64,000 bases of DNA from the NCBI RefSeq assembly GCF_000733855.1, contig NZ_JPOJ01000001.1:868001-932000 (forward strand), read 5' to 3'. Both the position numbers and the translations under genes were made by a program. The notes beneath the pieces are model-generated. The model was not told the DNA's origin. It was given only the letters and a program-made list of their open reading frames with translations, and ran no database searches. Below are positions 8,725-16,758 of the stretch, piece by piece (the stretch's first letter is position 1; each line of letters starts with the position of its first letter). Source of the stretch: Methylomicrobium agile (GTDB taxonomy: Bacteria; Pseudomonadota; Gammaproteobacteria; Methylococcales; Methylomonadaceae).

Positions 8725-9258
8725 CTATTCCAGGTTAGCGTGCCTTTCTCTCATGACTTCTTCCGGGATACCCTTCTCATGGATGATATGAGAAATGGTG
8801 GCTTCCAGAAAAAACAGGGTGGACAGTTCGAAAACGGTACCCATCGGCATGCCGACCACTTTGCCGTATTGTTCAGCCTGGCCGATTTGGAAAACCGCAT
8901 CGGCCATGTCGCCTATCGTCGAGCTGCTCTTTGCCGAAATCAACACAATGTCCGCGCCGACTTTTTTCGCGCTTTTCGTGAAGGCTATCAACTGCTCGGT
9001 TTCGCCCGAGCCTGAAATGATAATCAACAGGTCGCCGCTTTTGATGCTGGGCGTGACAATCTCGCCCACAACACTGACATCGTAACCGGCGTGCACCAGC
9101 CGCATCGCAAAAAAATTGCCGACGAGCTTGGAACGACCGGCGCCTGAAACAAATATACGCTTGGCATTATCAAGCATCCGGGTCAGGCGCTGATCGTGGG
9201 AAGAATCGGTCGCCGACAGAATGCCCGAAATTTTGTCTATGATGAGTTGCTGATGCAT
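8725..9258 (-). CDS. hxlB: 6-phospho-3-hexuloisomerase
   Basis: Isomerises D-arabino-3-hexulose 6-phosphate to fructose 6-phosphate, the second step of RuMP formaldehyde fixation. The 177-residue protein is a compact SIS-domain enzyme: SGAGRS (38-43) and SGSGET (82-87) form the sugar-phosphate-binding loops, and the C-terminus ends in the family-like RHANLE. Its length is normal for the family. ATG 9258 lies two bases after the hps stop, with a weak Shine-Dalgarno sequence, indicating translational coupling to hps. In some other organisms the two enzymes are fused; here they are separate. A strong terminator-like hairpin follows. Confidence 0.95.
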   Translation of the reverse strand: MHQQLIIDKISGILSATDSSHDQRLTRMLDNAKRIFVSGAGRSKLVGNFFAMRLVHAGYDVSVVGEIVTPSIKSGDLLIIISGSGETEQLIAFTKSAKKVGADIVLISAKSSSTIGDMADAVFQIGQAEQYGKVVGMPMGTVFELSTLFFLEATISHIIHEKGIPEEVMRERHANLE

Positions 9259-9260
9259 CG

Positions 9261-9902
9261 TTATACAGCTTCAACCAATTCGCGGATTTCGCGCGCTGCG
9301 TCAGCTGGGGATGGAGCGCCGTAGATGGCAGCGCCAACAACGATGATGTTCGCACCGGCTCTGACAACGTCTTGAACGGTCGAAGCCTTGATGCCGCCTG
9401 CGACGGAAATTCTAACGTTCAAACCCAATCTGGCGATGTCGTTCAGGTCGCCGAACGGAGTGTGGCCGGCCGCTTGTGCGTCCAGACCGGTGTGTACACC
9501 CATGATGTGAGCGCCGGCTTCCGCGCAAGCGCGTGCGCAAGCCACTTTGTCTTCAACGTTGATCAGGTCGATTTGTGCTTCGGCGCCGTGTGCGTTGGCC
9601 GCTTTGATAACGCCTTTGCAGGTAGCCAGACCGGATACGCCCAGCACGGTGCAGATGTCGGCGCCGGCCGCATAGAAAGGGGTCGCTTCGTATTCGCCGG
9701 CGTCCATCGTTTTCAGGTCGACCAGCAACAGTTTATCCGGGAATCTGGCGCGCAGGTCCTTAACCAGATTGACACCGTTGTGTTTGATGCAAGGCGTGCC
9801 GATTTCGAAAATGTCGACATGAGGCGCGACGGTTTCCGCCAACTGGATGGTTGCGTTGTAGTCCAGAGAGTCCAAAGCGATTTGAATTAATGGTTTTGCC
9901 AT
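9261..9902 (-). CDS. hxlA: 3-hexulose-6-phosphate synthase
   Basis: Condenses formaldehyde with ribulose 5-phosphate to D-arabino-3-hexulose 6-phosphate: the formaldehyde-fixing step of type I methanotrophs. The 213-residue protein belongs to the orotidine-monophosphate decarboxylase superfamily, with the signature D62-x-K64-x2-D67 in VDLKTMDAGE, the FEIGTP motif (32-37) and a C-terminal VAGGIK phosphate-binding loop. ATG 9902 is preceded by GGAG. It is the first gene of the RuMP locus and has a good sigma70-like promoter about 60 bases upstream. It could be confused with ketogulonate-6-phosphate decarboxylase from the same superfamily, but adjacency to the isomerase settles the call. Confidence 0.95.
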   Translation of the reverse strand: MAKPLIQIALDSLDYNATIQLAETVAPHVDIFEIGTPCIKHNGVNLVKDLRARFPDKLLLVDLKTMDAGEYEATPFYAAGADICTVLGVSGLATCKGVIKAANAHGAEAQIDLINVEDKVACARACAEAGAHIMGVHTGLDAQAAGHTPFGDLNDIARLGLNVRISVAGGIKASTVQDVVRAGANIIVVGAAIYGAPSPADAAREIRELVEAV

Positions 9903-9960
9903 GTTATTGCTCCAATGGTTTGTTATTGTAATAGGTGGGTTACCTGTTAATGCGAACGCT

Positions 9961-9990
9961 ACTGTAAATTAGAAAGGGGAGTCATGTCAA
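9961..9990 (-). promoter_or_regulatory. Promoter of the hps-phi (RuMP) operon
   Basis: On the minus strand a perfect -35 TTGACA (9985-9990) and a -10 TACAGT (9961-9966) are separated by 18 bases. Transcription would begin near 9954, giving a leader of about 50 bases before hps. Confidence 0.6.
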
Positions 9991-10160
9991 TGATCCTTGC
10001 CGAATACAGCCGCGGCCTTTTGGGCTGGTTTGAAAACCAGCCTGTACGTGGATCATTTGTCCTTAAAATTTGGCAATTTTACTCGACTTTGCTGTAGTTG
10101 TCTTCTCAATCCCGGCACGATCCAGGGCGATCGCGCTATGTCAAAAACAGCGGCTTTTCG

Positions 10161-10328
10161 CCCTCTTTTCCCTTCGAGAGAGGGTTAGAGTGAGGGGATT
10201 CAAATGGCTTATCTACATTCCGCCATCCTTTTCCCTCTAACAAAATAGGAAAAACAGGATTTTTTAGAAGGAAAAAGTCCTTTTAATCCCCTCCCTTCTC
10301 ACTCCACCCTCTCCCGGAGAAAGAGGGA
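10161..10328. repeat. Inverted pair of CCCTCT...GAGGG dispersed-type repeats
   Basis: The left arm (10161-10198) reads as a CCCTCT / AGAGGG hairpin ending GTGAGGGGA. The right arm (10287-10328) is the imperfect reverse complement, starting TCCCCTC and ending AAGAGGGA. Repeats of this kind are common between genes in many proteobacteria; no transposase is nearby. Confidence 0.6.
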
Positions 10329-10693
10329 TTTCACGCACCAAACCGGCATAGTGCGATTGCTCTGTTGCACGATCTCTAACCAGTTCTTTTGTTTCTTTTT
10401 TCCTCGGGCAAGCATCTTTCAACGCCTCGTAACGTTTTGCCCAGGCCCGGTTGACGATGGCCGCATTCTGCTTGGCTTGCTTCCAGCAAACGGACTGGAC
10501 AAGCGCCTGAAGTTTATGCCAAGCTGTTGCGCTCGGCTTGAATACCCTATCTCCACCTTAAAATTATAAAATAGGGCGAGCGGACGATCCTTGATTCTAA
10601 CCATTACTCCGGCACACCCCAGCATAAGGGGAGCAGCGCAGCAGATCGTCAACACCGCGAACACCTGCGAGTTATTCATGAAGAGAAATAACA

Positions 10694-11551
10694 ATGGAAC
10701 CTTTTAATAACATCCGCGCGATGATCATCGACATGGACGGCGTGCTCTGGCACGGCTCCGTTCCCCAGCCCGGATTGTGCGCGTTTTTCGAAACTCTGCG
10801 CGATCTCGACATCCGCTTCATCCTGGCGACCAACAACGCCAGCCAGACGCAGGATCAATATGTCACGAAACTTGCCGGCATGGGCGTCGCCGTTTCGAAG
10901 AATCAAGTACTCACCTCCGGCATGGCGACCGCCCTGCACCTCGCCGAACTCCATGACCCGGCTTCGACCCGCGTGTTCGTGGTCGGCGAAGACGGCGCCC
11001 TGGAGCCGTTGCGCGAGCAGGGATTTACCCTGACCGGCCTTTACGAGCTGCCCACGCCCAAGACCCCTGATGCGCAAGGCGCGGACATCGTCGTCTGCGG
11101 CAAGGACTCGACCCTGACCTGGGCCAAGCTGGCGACTGCGACGCTAAACATACGGGCCGGCGCCAAATTCGTCGGCACCAACGGCGACACGACGCTGCCG
11201 ACCGAGTACGGAACCACGCACGGCAACGGCGCGATTCTGGCCGCACTGACCGCCGCGACCGGCGTCTCGCCGACGATCATCGGCAAACCCGAACCGATCA
11301 TGTACCGCCAGGCGATGAAACTTTTGGGTTCCGATCCGGCCGAAACGATTGCGATCGGCGACCGCCTGGAAACCGACATCCTCGGTGCGGTGCGCACCGG
11401 CATCCGCAGCCTGATGGTGCTGAGCGGCATTTCGAGCGAAGAAGACCTTCGCGCTTCCGATTATCGGCCGACTTGGCTGATGCCCGACATCATCGCCGCC
11501 ACCGAAGCCTTGCGCCGCCAAGCCACTCTACAGCCGGAGCCACACTCATGA
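10694..11551 (+). CDS. HAD-IIA (NagD-like) sugar-phosphate phosphatase
   Basis: A 285-residue haloacid-dehalogenase-superfamily hydrolase of subfamily IIA. It has the nucleophile motif D13-M-D15-G, the TNNAS motif II, a Cys/Lys-containing CGKDSTLTW region and a C-terminal motif IV GDRLETD, with the cap domain between motifs II and III. Relatives dephosphorylate p-nitrophenyl phosphate, nucleotides, phosphoglycolate or glycerol phosphate. ATG 10694 follows AAGAG. Its stop overlaps the dhaK start (ATGA at 11548-11551), which ties it to dihydroxyacetone metabolism. A phosphatase acting on dihydroxyacetone phosphate or glycerol 3-phosphate is a plausible inference; the substrate is not readable from sequence. 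Confidence 0.85.
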   Translation: MEPFNNIRAMIIDMDGVLWHGSVPQPGLCAFFETLRDLDIRFILATNNASQTQDQYVTKLAGMGVAVSKNQVLTSGMATALHLAELHDPASTRVFVVGEDGALEPLREQGFTLTGLYELPTPKTPDAQGADIVVCGKDSTLTWAKLATATLNIRAGAKFVGTNGDTTLPTEYGTTHGNGAILAALTAATGVSPTIIGKPEPIMYRQAMKLLGSDPAETIAIGDRLETDILGAVRTGIRSLMVLSGISSEEDLRASDYRPTWLMPDIIAATEALRRQATLQPEPHS

Positions 11552-12537
11552 AAAAATTCATCAACGTCCCCGACAGCCTGCTCGAAGACAGCCTGAAAGG
11601 CTTTGCGAAAGCCCATGCGGATATCGTCGAACTGAACCTCCAGCCGCACTTCATCAAACGCCTGCAGCCGGCCAAGCCCGGTAAAGTCGTACTGATTTCC
11701 GGCGGCGGCTCCGGCCACGAACCGCTGCATAGCGGCTTTGTCGGCCTCGGCATGCTCGATGCGGTCTGCCCCGGACAAATCTTCACCTCGCCGACGCCGG
11801 ATCAGATGCTGGCCGCAGCGCAGGCGGTCGACCAAGGCGCCGGCGTGCTCTTCATCGTGAAGAATTATGCCGGCGACGTGATGAATTTCGAAATCGCGGC
11901 CGAAATGTTCGAAGCGCCGAACGCCACCGTATTGGTCAACGACGACGTGTCCCTGCCCAAGACGCACAGCATCGGACGGCGCGGAGTGGCTGGCACGCTG
12001 ATCGTCGAAAAAATGGTCGGCGCCGCCGCCGAAGCGGGCGCCGATCTGGCCGCCTGCAAAGCGCTGGGCGACCGGGTCAATGAGGCCACCGCCTCGATCG
12101 GCGTCGCACTGACCAGCTGCACGGTGCCCGCGCTCGGCAAGCCGACTTTCGAGCTTGGCGAGAACGAAATGGAAATGGGCGTAGGCATCCACGGCGAGCG
12201 CGGACGCGAGACGGTTCCGTTACAAAGCGCCAGCGAAATCGTCGAACAGTTGGCGCACGCGATCGACGAGGAACTGAATCCGCAACCCGGCCAGTCCGTG
12301 CTGCTGCATGTGAACGGCTTCGGCGGCACGCCCCTGATCGAACTGCATCTGCTTTATCAACTGGCCGCCCAGCACTGGGAGAAACGCGGCCTGAAGATCG
12401 CCCGCTCCCTGGTCGGCAATTTTACCACCTCGCTGGACATGGCCGGCGCTTCGCTGACGTTGACAATGCTGGACGAGGAACTGATCCGACTCTGGGACGC
12501 GCCGGTCAATACCGCCGCGTTACGTTGGGGCTGCTGA
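11548..12537 (+). CDS. dhaK: Dihydroxyacetone kinase, DhaK substrate-binding subunit
   Basis: Binds dihydroxyacetone covalently for phosphorylation. The 329-residue protein matches stand-alone DhaK over its full length: SGGGSGHEP (51-59), CPGQIFTSPTP (74-84), KNYAGDVMNFE (105-115) and the hemiaminal-forming histidine H215 in GVGIHGE. It lacks the C-terminal DhaL domain of the ATP-dependent fused kinases. Translation is coupled to the upstream HAD gene through an ATGA overlap. Its 3' end overlaps the 3' end of dhaL on the opposite strand by 18 bases. No dhaM (PTS phosphodonor) is present in the window, so the phosphate donor, ATP or a PTS protein encoded elsewhere, is unknown. Confidence 0.92.
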   Translation: MKKFINVPDSLLEDSLKGFAKAHADIVELNLQPHFIKRLQPAKPGKVVLISGGGSGHEPLHSGFVGLGMLDAVCPGQIFTSPTPDQMLAAAQAVDQGAGVLFIVKNYAGDVMNFEIAAEMFEAPNATVLVNDDVSLPKTHSIGRRGVAGTLIVEKMVGAAAEAGADLAACKALGDRVNEATASIGVALTSCTVPALGKPTFELGENEMEMGVGIHGERGRETVPLQSASEIVEQLAHAIDEELNPQPGQSVLLHVNGFGGTPLIELHLLYQLAAQHWEKRGLKIARSLVGNFTTSLDMAGASLTLTMLDEELIRLWDAPVNTAALRWGC

Positions 12538-13164
12538 AGACGCAAGCGCTTCCGCAATCGCCGAAATCATCAACTGCGCGGTTTTCGCGCCCGCGTCGAG
12601 ATGGCCGAGCGTACGCTCGCCGAGAAAAGAAGCCCGGCCTTTGGTCGCGAGCATGTTGCGGGTCGCCTCGACGCCAGCTTCGGCGGTCCTGACGATCTCG
12701 GCCAGCGACTCCTTCAATCCTTCGGAGGCAGCGGCCGATTTTTGCAGGCTTTGCGCGGCCGGAATCAGTACATCGAGCATCGTTTTTTCGCCCGCATCCG
12801 CCCTGCCCCGCAGCTTGACCGACTCGACGCCCTGCGCGAATGCGTCTGCAAAGCGCTGCCGGTCGACCGGTTTGTCCCGCAGCGATTTGCTCATCGCCAC
12901 GAACAAGGTCCCGTACAGCGAACCGGAAGCCCCGCCAACCGTCGACATCAGGGTCATCCCGATTTTCTGCAATGCCCCTACCCAATCCGTCTGCGCGATT
13001 TCCGCGCTCTGCGCCTGCAGCGCATGGATGCCGCGCTGCAAATTGACCACATGATCGCCGTCGCCGATCGCTTGGTCGAGTTGGGTCACTTCCTCGGCAT
13101 TTTTTTCGATCGTATCGGCGACCGCCTGGATCAGACGGGGCAAAATTTCGGGACTGACATTCAT
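12520..13164 (-). CDS. dhaL: Dihydroxyacetone kinase, DhaL nucleotide-binding subunit
   Basis: The nucleotide-carrying subunit that transfers phosphate to DhaK-bound dihydroxyacetone. The 214-residue protein has the three Mg-binding aspartates D30, D35 and D37 in QLDQAIGDGDH, at the same positions as in E. coli DhaL, then a Gly-rich VGGASGSLYGT loop. ATG 13164 follows GGAGG; the frame is open to 13221, but the extension is unlike the family. It is convergent with dhaK rather than downstream of it, so the two subunits come from separate transcripts. It is divergent from the PfkB-kinase gene, with about 160 bases between the starts that should hold both promoters. Confidence 0.92.
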   Translation of the reverse strand: MNVSPEILPRLIQAVADTIEKNAEEVTQLDQAIGDGDHVVNLQRGIHALQAQSAEIAQTDWVGALQKIGMTLMSTVGGASGSLYGTLFVAMSKSLRDKPVDRQRFADAFAQGVESVKLRGRADAGEKTMLDVLIPAAQSLQKSAAASEGLKESLAEIVRTAEAGVEATRNMLATKGRASFLGERTLGHLDAGAKTAQLMISAIAEALASSAAPT

Positions 13165-13322
13165 TCTAACCTCCATGAAACAAGATTTTCTCGTGCTACC
13201 GTCCCTATGCTGCGCTTGCAAAACGACTTCGGTTGCGCAACGGCTCGAAATCGGCAGGGGGACGGCTACGGTTTTCGATTAGAATAACGCTCATTTTGTT
13301 GCGCTGTCCACTCCAAGCACCG

Positions 13323-14231
13323 ATGAAAAAACCGCTGATTGACGTCGATGTCCTCTGTATCGGCCATGCCTCCTACGACCTGGTATTCTCGGTCGACCAC
13401 CACCCGGCCGCGGACGAAAAAACCTTTGCGGACGGCTTTATCGACTGCGGCGGAGGGCCGGCCGCGAACGCGGCGGTGATGGTCGCAAACCTGGGCTTGA
13501 AAGCCGCTTTCGCCGGCTACCTCGGCGCGGATGTCTACGGCGACAAGCACCTGCAGGAACTGCACGACCACGGCGTCGATACCCGCCTGGTCGTGCGCGG
13601 CGCCGTCCCCACGCCGATCTCGACGGTGCTCGTCAAACCGGACGGCAAGCGCGCGCTGATCAACTATAAAATCGGTACCCATCCCCTACCCGCCGATGCG
13701 CTGGATTTCAGCGGCATCCGGCCGCAAGTGGTACTGTTCGACGGCCACGAGCCCCGCGTTTCCGTCCCCTATTGCCGGGAACTGCGCGGCCTGCAAATTC
13801 CGACCGTACTCGATGCAGGCTCTCTGCACGAAGGCACGCAGGCACTGATGACCCTGGTCGATTACCTGGTCTGTTCGGAAAAATTCGCCCTACAGGCCGT
13901 AGGATCGGTCGAACTTGCGCTGGGCCGATTGGCTGATATCGCTCCGAACGTCGTAATCACGCTCGGCGAAAAAGGCCTCTCCTGGCGCCGCGGCGCCGCG
14001 CAGGGCTTCATGCCCGCCTTCAAAGTCGCCGATGTCGATTCGACAGGGGCCGGCGATGCGTTTCACGGCGCCTTCGCGGCGGCCGTCGCGCAACGGATGG
14101 ATTGGGAAGATGTGCTGCGTTACGCCAGCGCGGCCGGCGCGCTGTGCTGTACGAAGATGGGCGCCCGCCCCGGCCTGCCGACACGGGCCGAGCATAGCCG
14201 CCTGCTCGCTCAACACACTGACCCGGCGTAG
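13323..14231 (+). CDS. PfkB-family carbohydrate kinase
   Basis: Ribokinase/PfkB-fold kinase of 302 residues. The N-terminal substrate-binding region includes DCGGGPAANAAVM, and the C-terminal anion-hole and catalytic motif is DSTGAGDAFHGAF with the catalytic Asp in GAGD. Relatives phosphorylate ribose, fructose, adenosine, 6-deoxy-6-sulfofructose or sugar phosphates; the substrate here cannot be assigned. ATG 13323 gives the family N-terminus (VLCIGHASYD). It is divergent from dhaL and next to the DhaK/HAD genes, suggesting triose or ketose metabolism, but this is only context. The stop codon overlaps a palindromic repeat. Confidence 0.85.
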   Translation: MKKPLIDVDVLCIGHASYDLVFSVDHHPAADEKTFADGFIDCGGGPAANAAVMVANLGLKAAFAGYLGADVYGDKHLQELHDHGVDTRLVVRGAVPTPISTVLVKPDGKRALINYKIGTHPLPADALDFSGIRPQVVLFDGHEPRVSVPYCRELRGLQIPTVLDAGSLHEGTQALMTLVDYLVCSEKFALQAVGSVELALGRLADIAPNVVITLGEKGLSWRRGAAQGFMPAFKVADVDSTGAGDAFHGAFAAAVAQRMDWEDVLRYASAAGALCCTKMGARPGLPTRAEHSRLLAQHTDPA

Positions 14232-14308
14232 GGTACGCTGTGCGTACCTTTTTTGAAGCAAGAATATTGGTTGTTGCTTTGAATTCAGGTACGCGTAGCG
14301 TACCCTAC
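14228..14308. repeat. Inverted pair of the TAGGGTACGC..GCGTACC palindromic repeat
   Basis: The left copy (14228-14248) reads GTAGGGTACGC-tgt-GCGTACC and the right copy (14288-14308) is a near-exact reverse complement. The pair can fold into a long stem after the PfkB-kinase gene, whose TAG stop lies in the left copy. The same unit occurs at 20702-20722 and twice at 34600-34652. Confidence 0.8.
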
Positions 14309-14365
14309 GACACCTAACCGTTTTTACCATTCAATTCTCTTCATCATCAGAAAACCCACTACATC

Positions 14366-14902
14366 ATGAAAACAAGAGACAGACGTCAGGGCCTGATCGT
14401 CGTCAATACCGGCGAGGGCAAAGGCAAATCGTCCAGCGCGTTTGGAATGGCGTTCCGCGCCGCCGGCTGGGGCATGAAAGTCTGCGTGATCCAGTTCATC
14501 AAAGGCCAGTGGCAAACCGGCGAGCAAAAAGCCGCCCGGCGTTTCGACAATATCGAATGGCATGCACTCGGCGACGGCTTTACCTGGGACACCAAAAATC
14601 CCGAACAGGACATCAAGACCAGCCGCGAAATCTGGGAGTTGGGCAAACGGAAAATCCTGTCCGAAGCGTTCGATGTGGTCGTTCTGGACGAGATCAATTA
14701 CTGCTGCGGCTATGGCTGGATCAGCGGCCGGGAAATCGCCGAATTCATCGAACGGCACCGGCCGCGCTGGATGCACCTGATTTTGACCGGCCGCAACGCG
14801 CCGCCCGAAGTGATTGCGATCGCGGACACGGTCACCGAAATGACCCAGGTCAAACACGCCTTTGAAAAAGGGATCAAGGCGGAACAAGGAATAGAATTCT
14901 AG
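14366..14902 (+). CDS. cobO: Corrinoid (cob(I)alamin/cobyrinate a,c-diamide) adenosyltransferase
   Basis: Transfers the adenosyl group of ATP to the cobalt of a corrinoid, making adenosylcobalamin or its precursor. The 178-residue protein is of the CobA/CobO/BtuR type: a P-loop TGEGKGKSS at 15-23, the IQFIKGQW motif, DVVVLDEIN as Walker B, and LTGRNAPPE near the C-terminus. Its length is typical. No other cobalamin genes are nearby, so it may serve uptake and salvage. I looked for a cobalamin riboswitch upstream and saw none. ATG 14366 has no strong Shine-Dalgarno sequence. Confidence 0.92.
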   Translation: MKTRDRRQGLIVVNTGEGKGKSSSAFGMAFRAAGWGMKVCVIQFIKGQWQTGEQKAARRFDNIEWHALGDGFTWDTKNPEQDIKTSREIWELGKRKILSEAFDVVVLDEINYCCGYGWISGREIAEFIERHRPRWMHLILTGRNAPPEVIAIADTVTEMTQVKHAFEKGIKAEQGIEF

Positions 14903-15036
14903 GCCTTGTTTTTCGGGATCCGGCACTTTGCATTGCCGGAAAAGCGCAATTCGCTTAGAATTCGTAGGGAAGTTAACCGGGCGACCGGGCCAAGCCTAAC
15001 AGGGATAATTCATCAATAACAAATCAGAGGTGCCAA

Positions 15037-15420
15037 ATGAGTGAAGAGACCGAAGAAAAAATGAGCGACGCTACCAAGCTGATGTGGGCCGTGATCGGCG
15101 TCTTTGTCATCGGTTTTGTCGTCGTTGCGGTCAGCAAGCAGGAATCGCCGCAGCAAGTCGAAGCGCAGTCGATGCTCAGAAACTATGTCGCGATCCAGCA
15201 AATGGCCAACCAGAAATGTCCGGCCGCGATTCTGAAAGAAACCGGCGAAGAAGTGTTCTTTCCCGCCGAAGATCCTCAAACCGACAAGGAAACCTATATC
15301 ACCCTGAAATGGAAGGGCGAAAAGAAATTCAAGGAAGCCTCCTGCACTCTGCACGGTTCGCTGGGCGGCATTTCCGAACTGGTCATCGACGGCAAGACCC
15401 TCATCAAAAAACAAATCTAA
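15037..15420 (+). CDS. Small single-pass membrane protein of unknown function
   Basis: 127 residues. A short charged N-terminus is followed by one hydrophobic segment (about 14-33, LMWAVIGVFVIGFVVVAVS), then a soluble domain with two Cys residues (in NQKCPAAIL and ASCTLHG) that could form a disulfide if the domain is periplasmic. I recognise no family. ATG 15037 follows AGAGGTG at good spacing, and a perfect nine-base-pair hairpin lies just past the stop, so it looks like an independent expressed gene. The function is unknown. Confidence 0.7.
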   Translation: MSEETEEKMSDATKLMWAVIGVFVIGFVVVAVSKQESPQQVEAQSMLRNYVAIQQMANQKCPAAILKETGEEVFFPAEDPQTDKETYITLKWKGEKKFKEASCTLHGSLGGISELVIDGKTLIKKQI

Positions 15421-16117
15421 ACGGCCGTTTCGGTTCCGGAAGCCATGTTAAATATGGCTTCCGCTTCATTCCCGCCAGTTAAGCTTCCAACCGTTGTATT
15501 ATCCCATTGTGTTTCTCGAAGGGGTAGGCAACCCAAGGTAACCGCTCGTATTTCATTATCCCGGTTTAGGAAGCCGATGACGTTCGTTCGACCGGGCACA
15601 TCGGCCGGGAGACGCAAAGTTTCGTCCTGGCCTGCCCAGCATAAAGCCCAACAGGAGCGGGAACTAAAGCCGCTTTCGTCAAGGGAGAAGACATCCCGTT
15701 CACGCGCCGCTTCGCGCGCGATACCGAAACAATAAATACTGAAACTGATCCCTGTCATTCGATTACTCGCTCGAATACCGAATAAAAAACTTTATCGAAT
15801 AAAGCTTACTCGGCAGCACGACTTTAACGATTCCGCCTTCCCATACGGAACGATTTTTTCCTTCCCATACGGATAGTTATTCTATCCATTCCTTATCATT
15901 AATCCTTCTTTTTTACGCGTTTACAATTATTTTTTTTACTGTAAAGTAAGATACACTGATAATTAACGAATATATTAACTAAATTTCTCAAATTAAAACA
16001 AAGATTTTCATATCGTTTTTAAACCGCTTTATTCAAGAAAAAATGATGCAGACTCATTCTCTGCTGTTTTAAACGTACTTATATTCAATAATTTCAACCC
16101 TATGCGAGGTAGAAAAA
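15421..16117. other. Intergenic region upstream of the DUF2934 gene
   Basis: About 700 bases. The first third holds the hairpin and a GC-rich stretch with a spurious open frame (15445-15735); the last 300 bases are very AT-rich, as expected for promoter DNA of the next gene. No gene is supported. Confidence 0.5.
15438..15462 (+). terminator. Terminator-like hairpin after the small membrane protein gene
   Basis: GGAAGCCAT pairs perfectly with ATGGCTTCC over a seven-base loop, 17 bases after the stop codon. Only a weak T-rich stretch follows. Confidence 0.5.
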
Positions 16118-16369
16118 ATGGCTTCCAGAAATCCCAAAGTCACCAAGGACGACGCTTCGGTAGAGCTAGAACCAACTCCGGGTCAAGAAGGGTTTGAGCA
16201 AGAGCGGGTCCTGTCCGTCTATCAAGAAGATCCGGAAATGAACTTCGACCGCGAAGCCAGAATTGCCCAGCTGGCTTATTACAAAGCGGAACAAAGAGGA
16301 TTCGAGCCGGGGCATGAATTGGAAGACTGGTACTCTGCAGAACGGGAAATTAATATTCCGCAAGGATAG
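16118..16369 (+). CDS. DUF2934-family small protein
   Basis: 83 residues, acidic, with no signal peptide. The C-terminal half (about 45-78) matches the DUF2934 pattern: IAQLAYYKAEQRGFEPGHE followed by LEDWYSAE. Such proteins are common in methanotrophs and other proteobacteria, and their function is not known. ATG 16118 has a GAGGT Shine-Dalgarno sequence ten bases upstream. AT-rich DNA on both sides and no co-directional neighbour within 350 bases suggest a single-gene transcript. Confidence 0.8.
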   Translation: MASRNPKVTKDDASVELEPTPGQEGFEQERVLSVYQEDPEMNFDREARIAQLAYYKAEQRGFEPGHELEDWYSAEREINIPQG

Positions 16370-16758
16370 CCGATCAATATCGGAATAAAATAAAAAACTC
16401 GCCTTCAAGTAAAATAATTAATCTGCGAACAATGATTATTTTATCACCAAAATTAGTGACATCAGAATGAATAGAAATATGACATCCTTATCTTTCATCA
16501 CGATTTACTATTTTATTAAAAAGACTCAAGCGCCATTCATTGCATTCGAATTACCTCTCGAATGAAACAATACCGTTAAATTAATATAAATCTCGTCTTT
16601 CCGGCAGTACGGAAATAAGAAAGGCTGCGTTAGCTTAACGGTATTAAAGATTTTTCGAATACAACAAACTCGGTCATCTTAATGACGAACTGTCGATTAA
16701 GCGCCTTAAATCCATATTCCACTTCGCCGCCGCTGGCTGGCAGAGAGGCTATTTTATT
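16370..16758. other. AT-rich intergenic region before the Crp/Fnr gene
   Basis: About 390 bases without a credible open frame. The low-GC sequence probably contains the promoter of the downstream regulator. I see no clear palindromic operator. Confidence 0.45.

Larger units (their letters stand above)
9903..10693. other. Long intergenic region between the RuMP locus and the HAD gene
   Basis: About 790 bases. The left part holds the hps promoter, the middle an inverted pair of GAGAGGG-type repeats. Short open frames at 10351-10569 (plus) and 10419-10694 (minus) overlap each other and have no family resemblance or Shine-Dalgarno sequence; I do not accept them as genes. Confidence 0.5.

Noticed and set aside
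10351-10694. Two small overlapping open frames in the gap before the HAD gene
   Set aside because: Opposite strands, no Shine-Dalgarno sequence, no recognisable family and low-complexity surroundings.
11461-12192. Antisense frame opposite dhaK
   Set aside because: Shadow of a conserved gene in GC-rich DNA.
14309-14365. Cobalamin riboswitch before cobO
   Set aside because: The gap between the repeat pair and the start codon is too short and shows no B12-box sequence.
15445-15735. A 96-codon plus-strand frame
   Set aside because: Composition is Ser/Arg-rich, it begins inside a hairpin and there is no Shine-Dalgarno sequence; probably non-coding.
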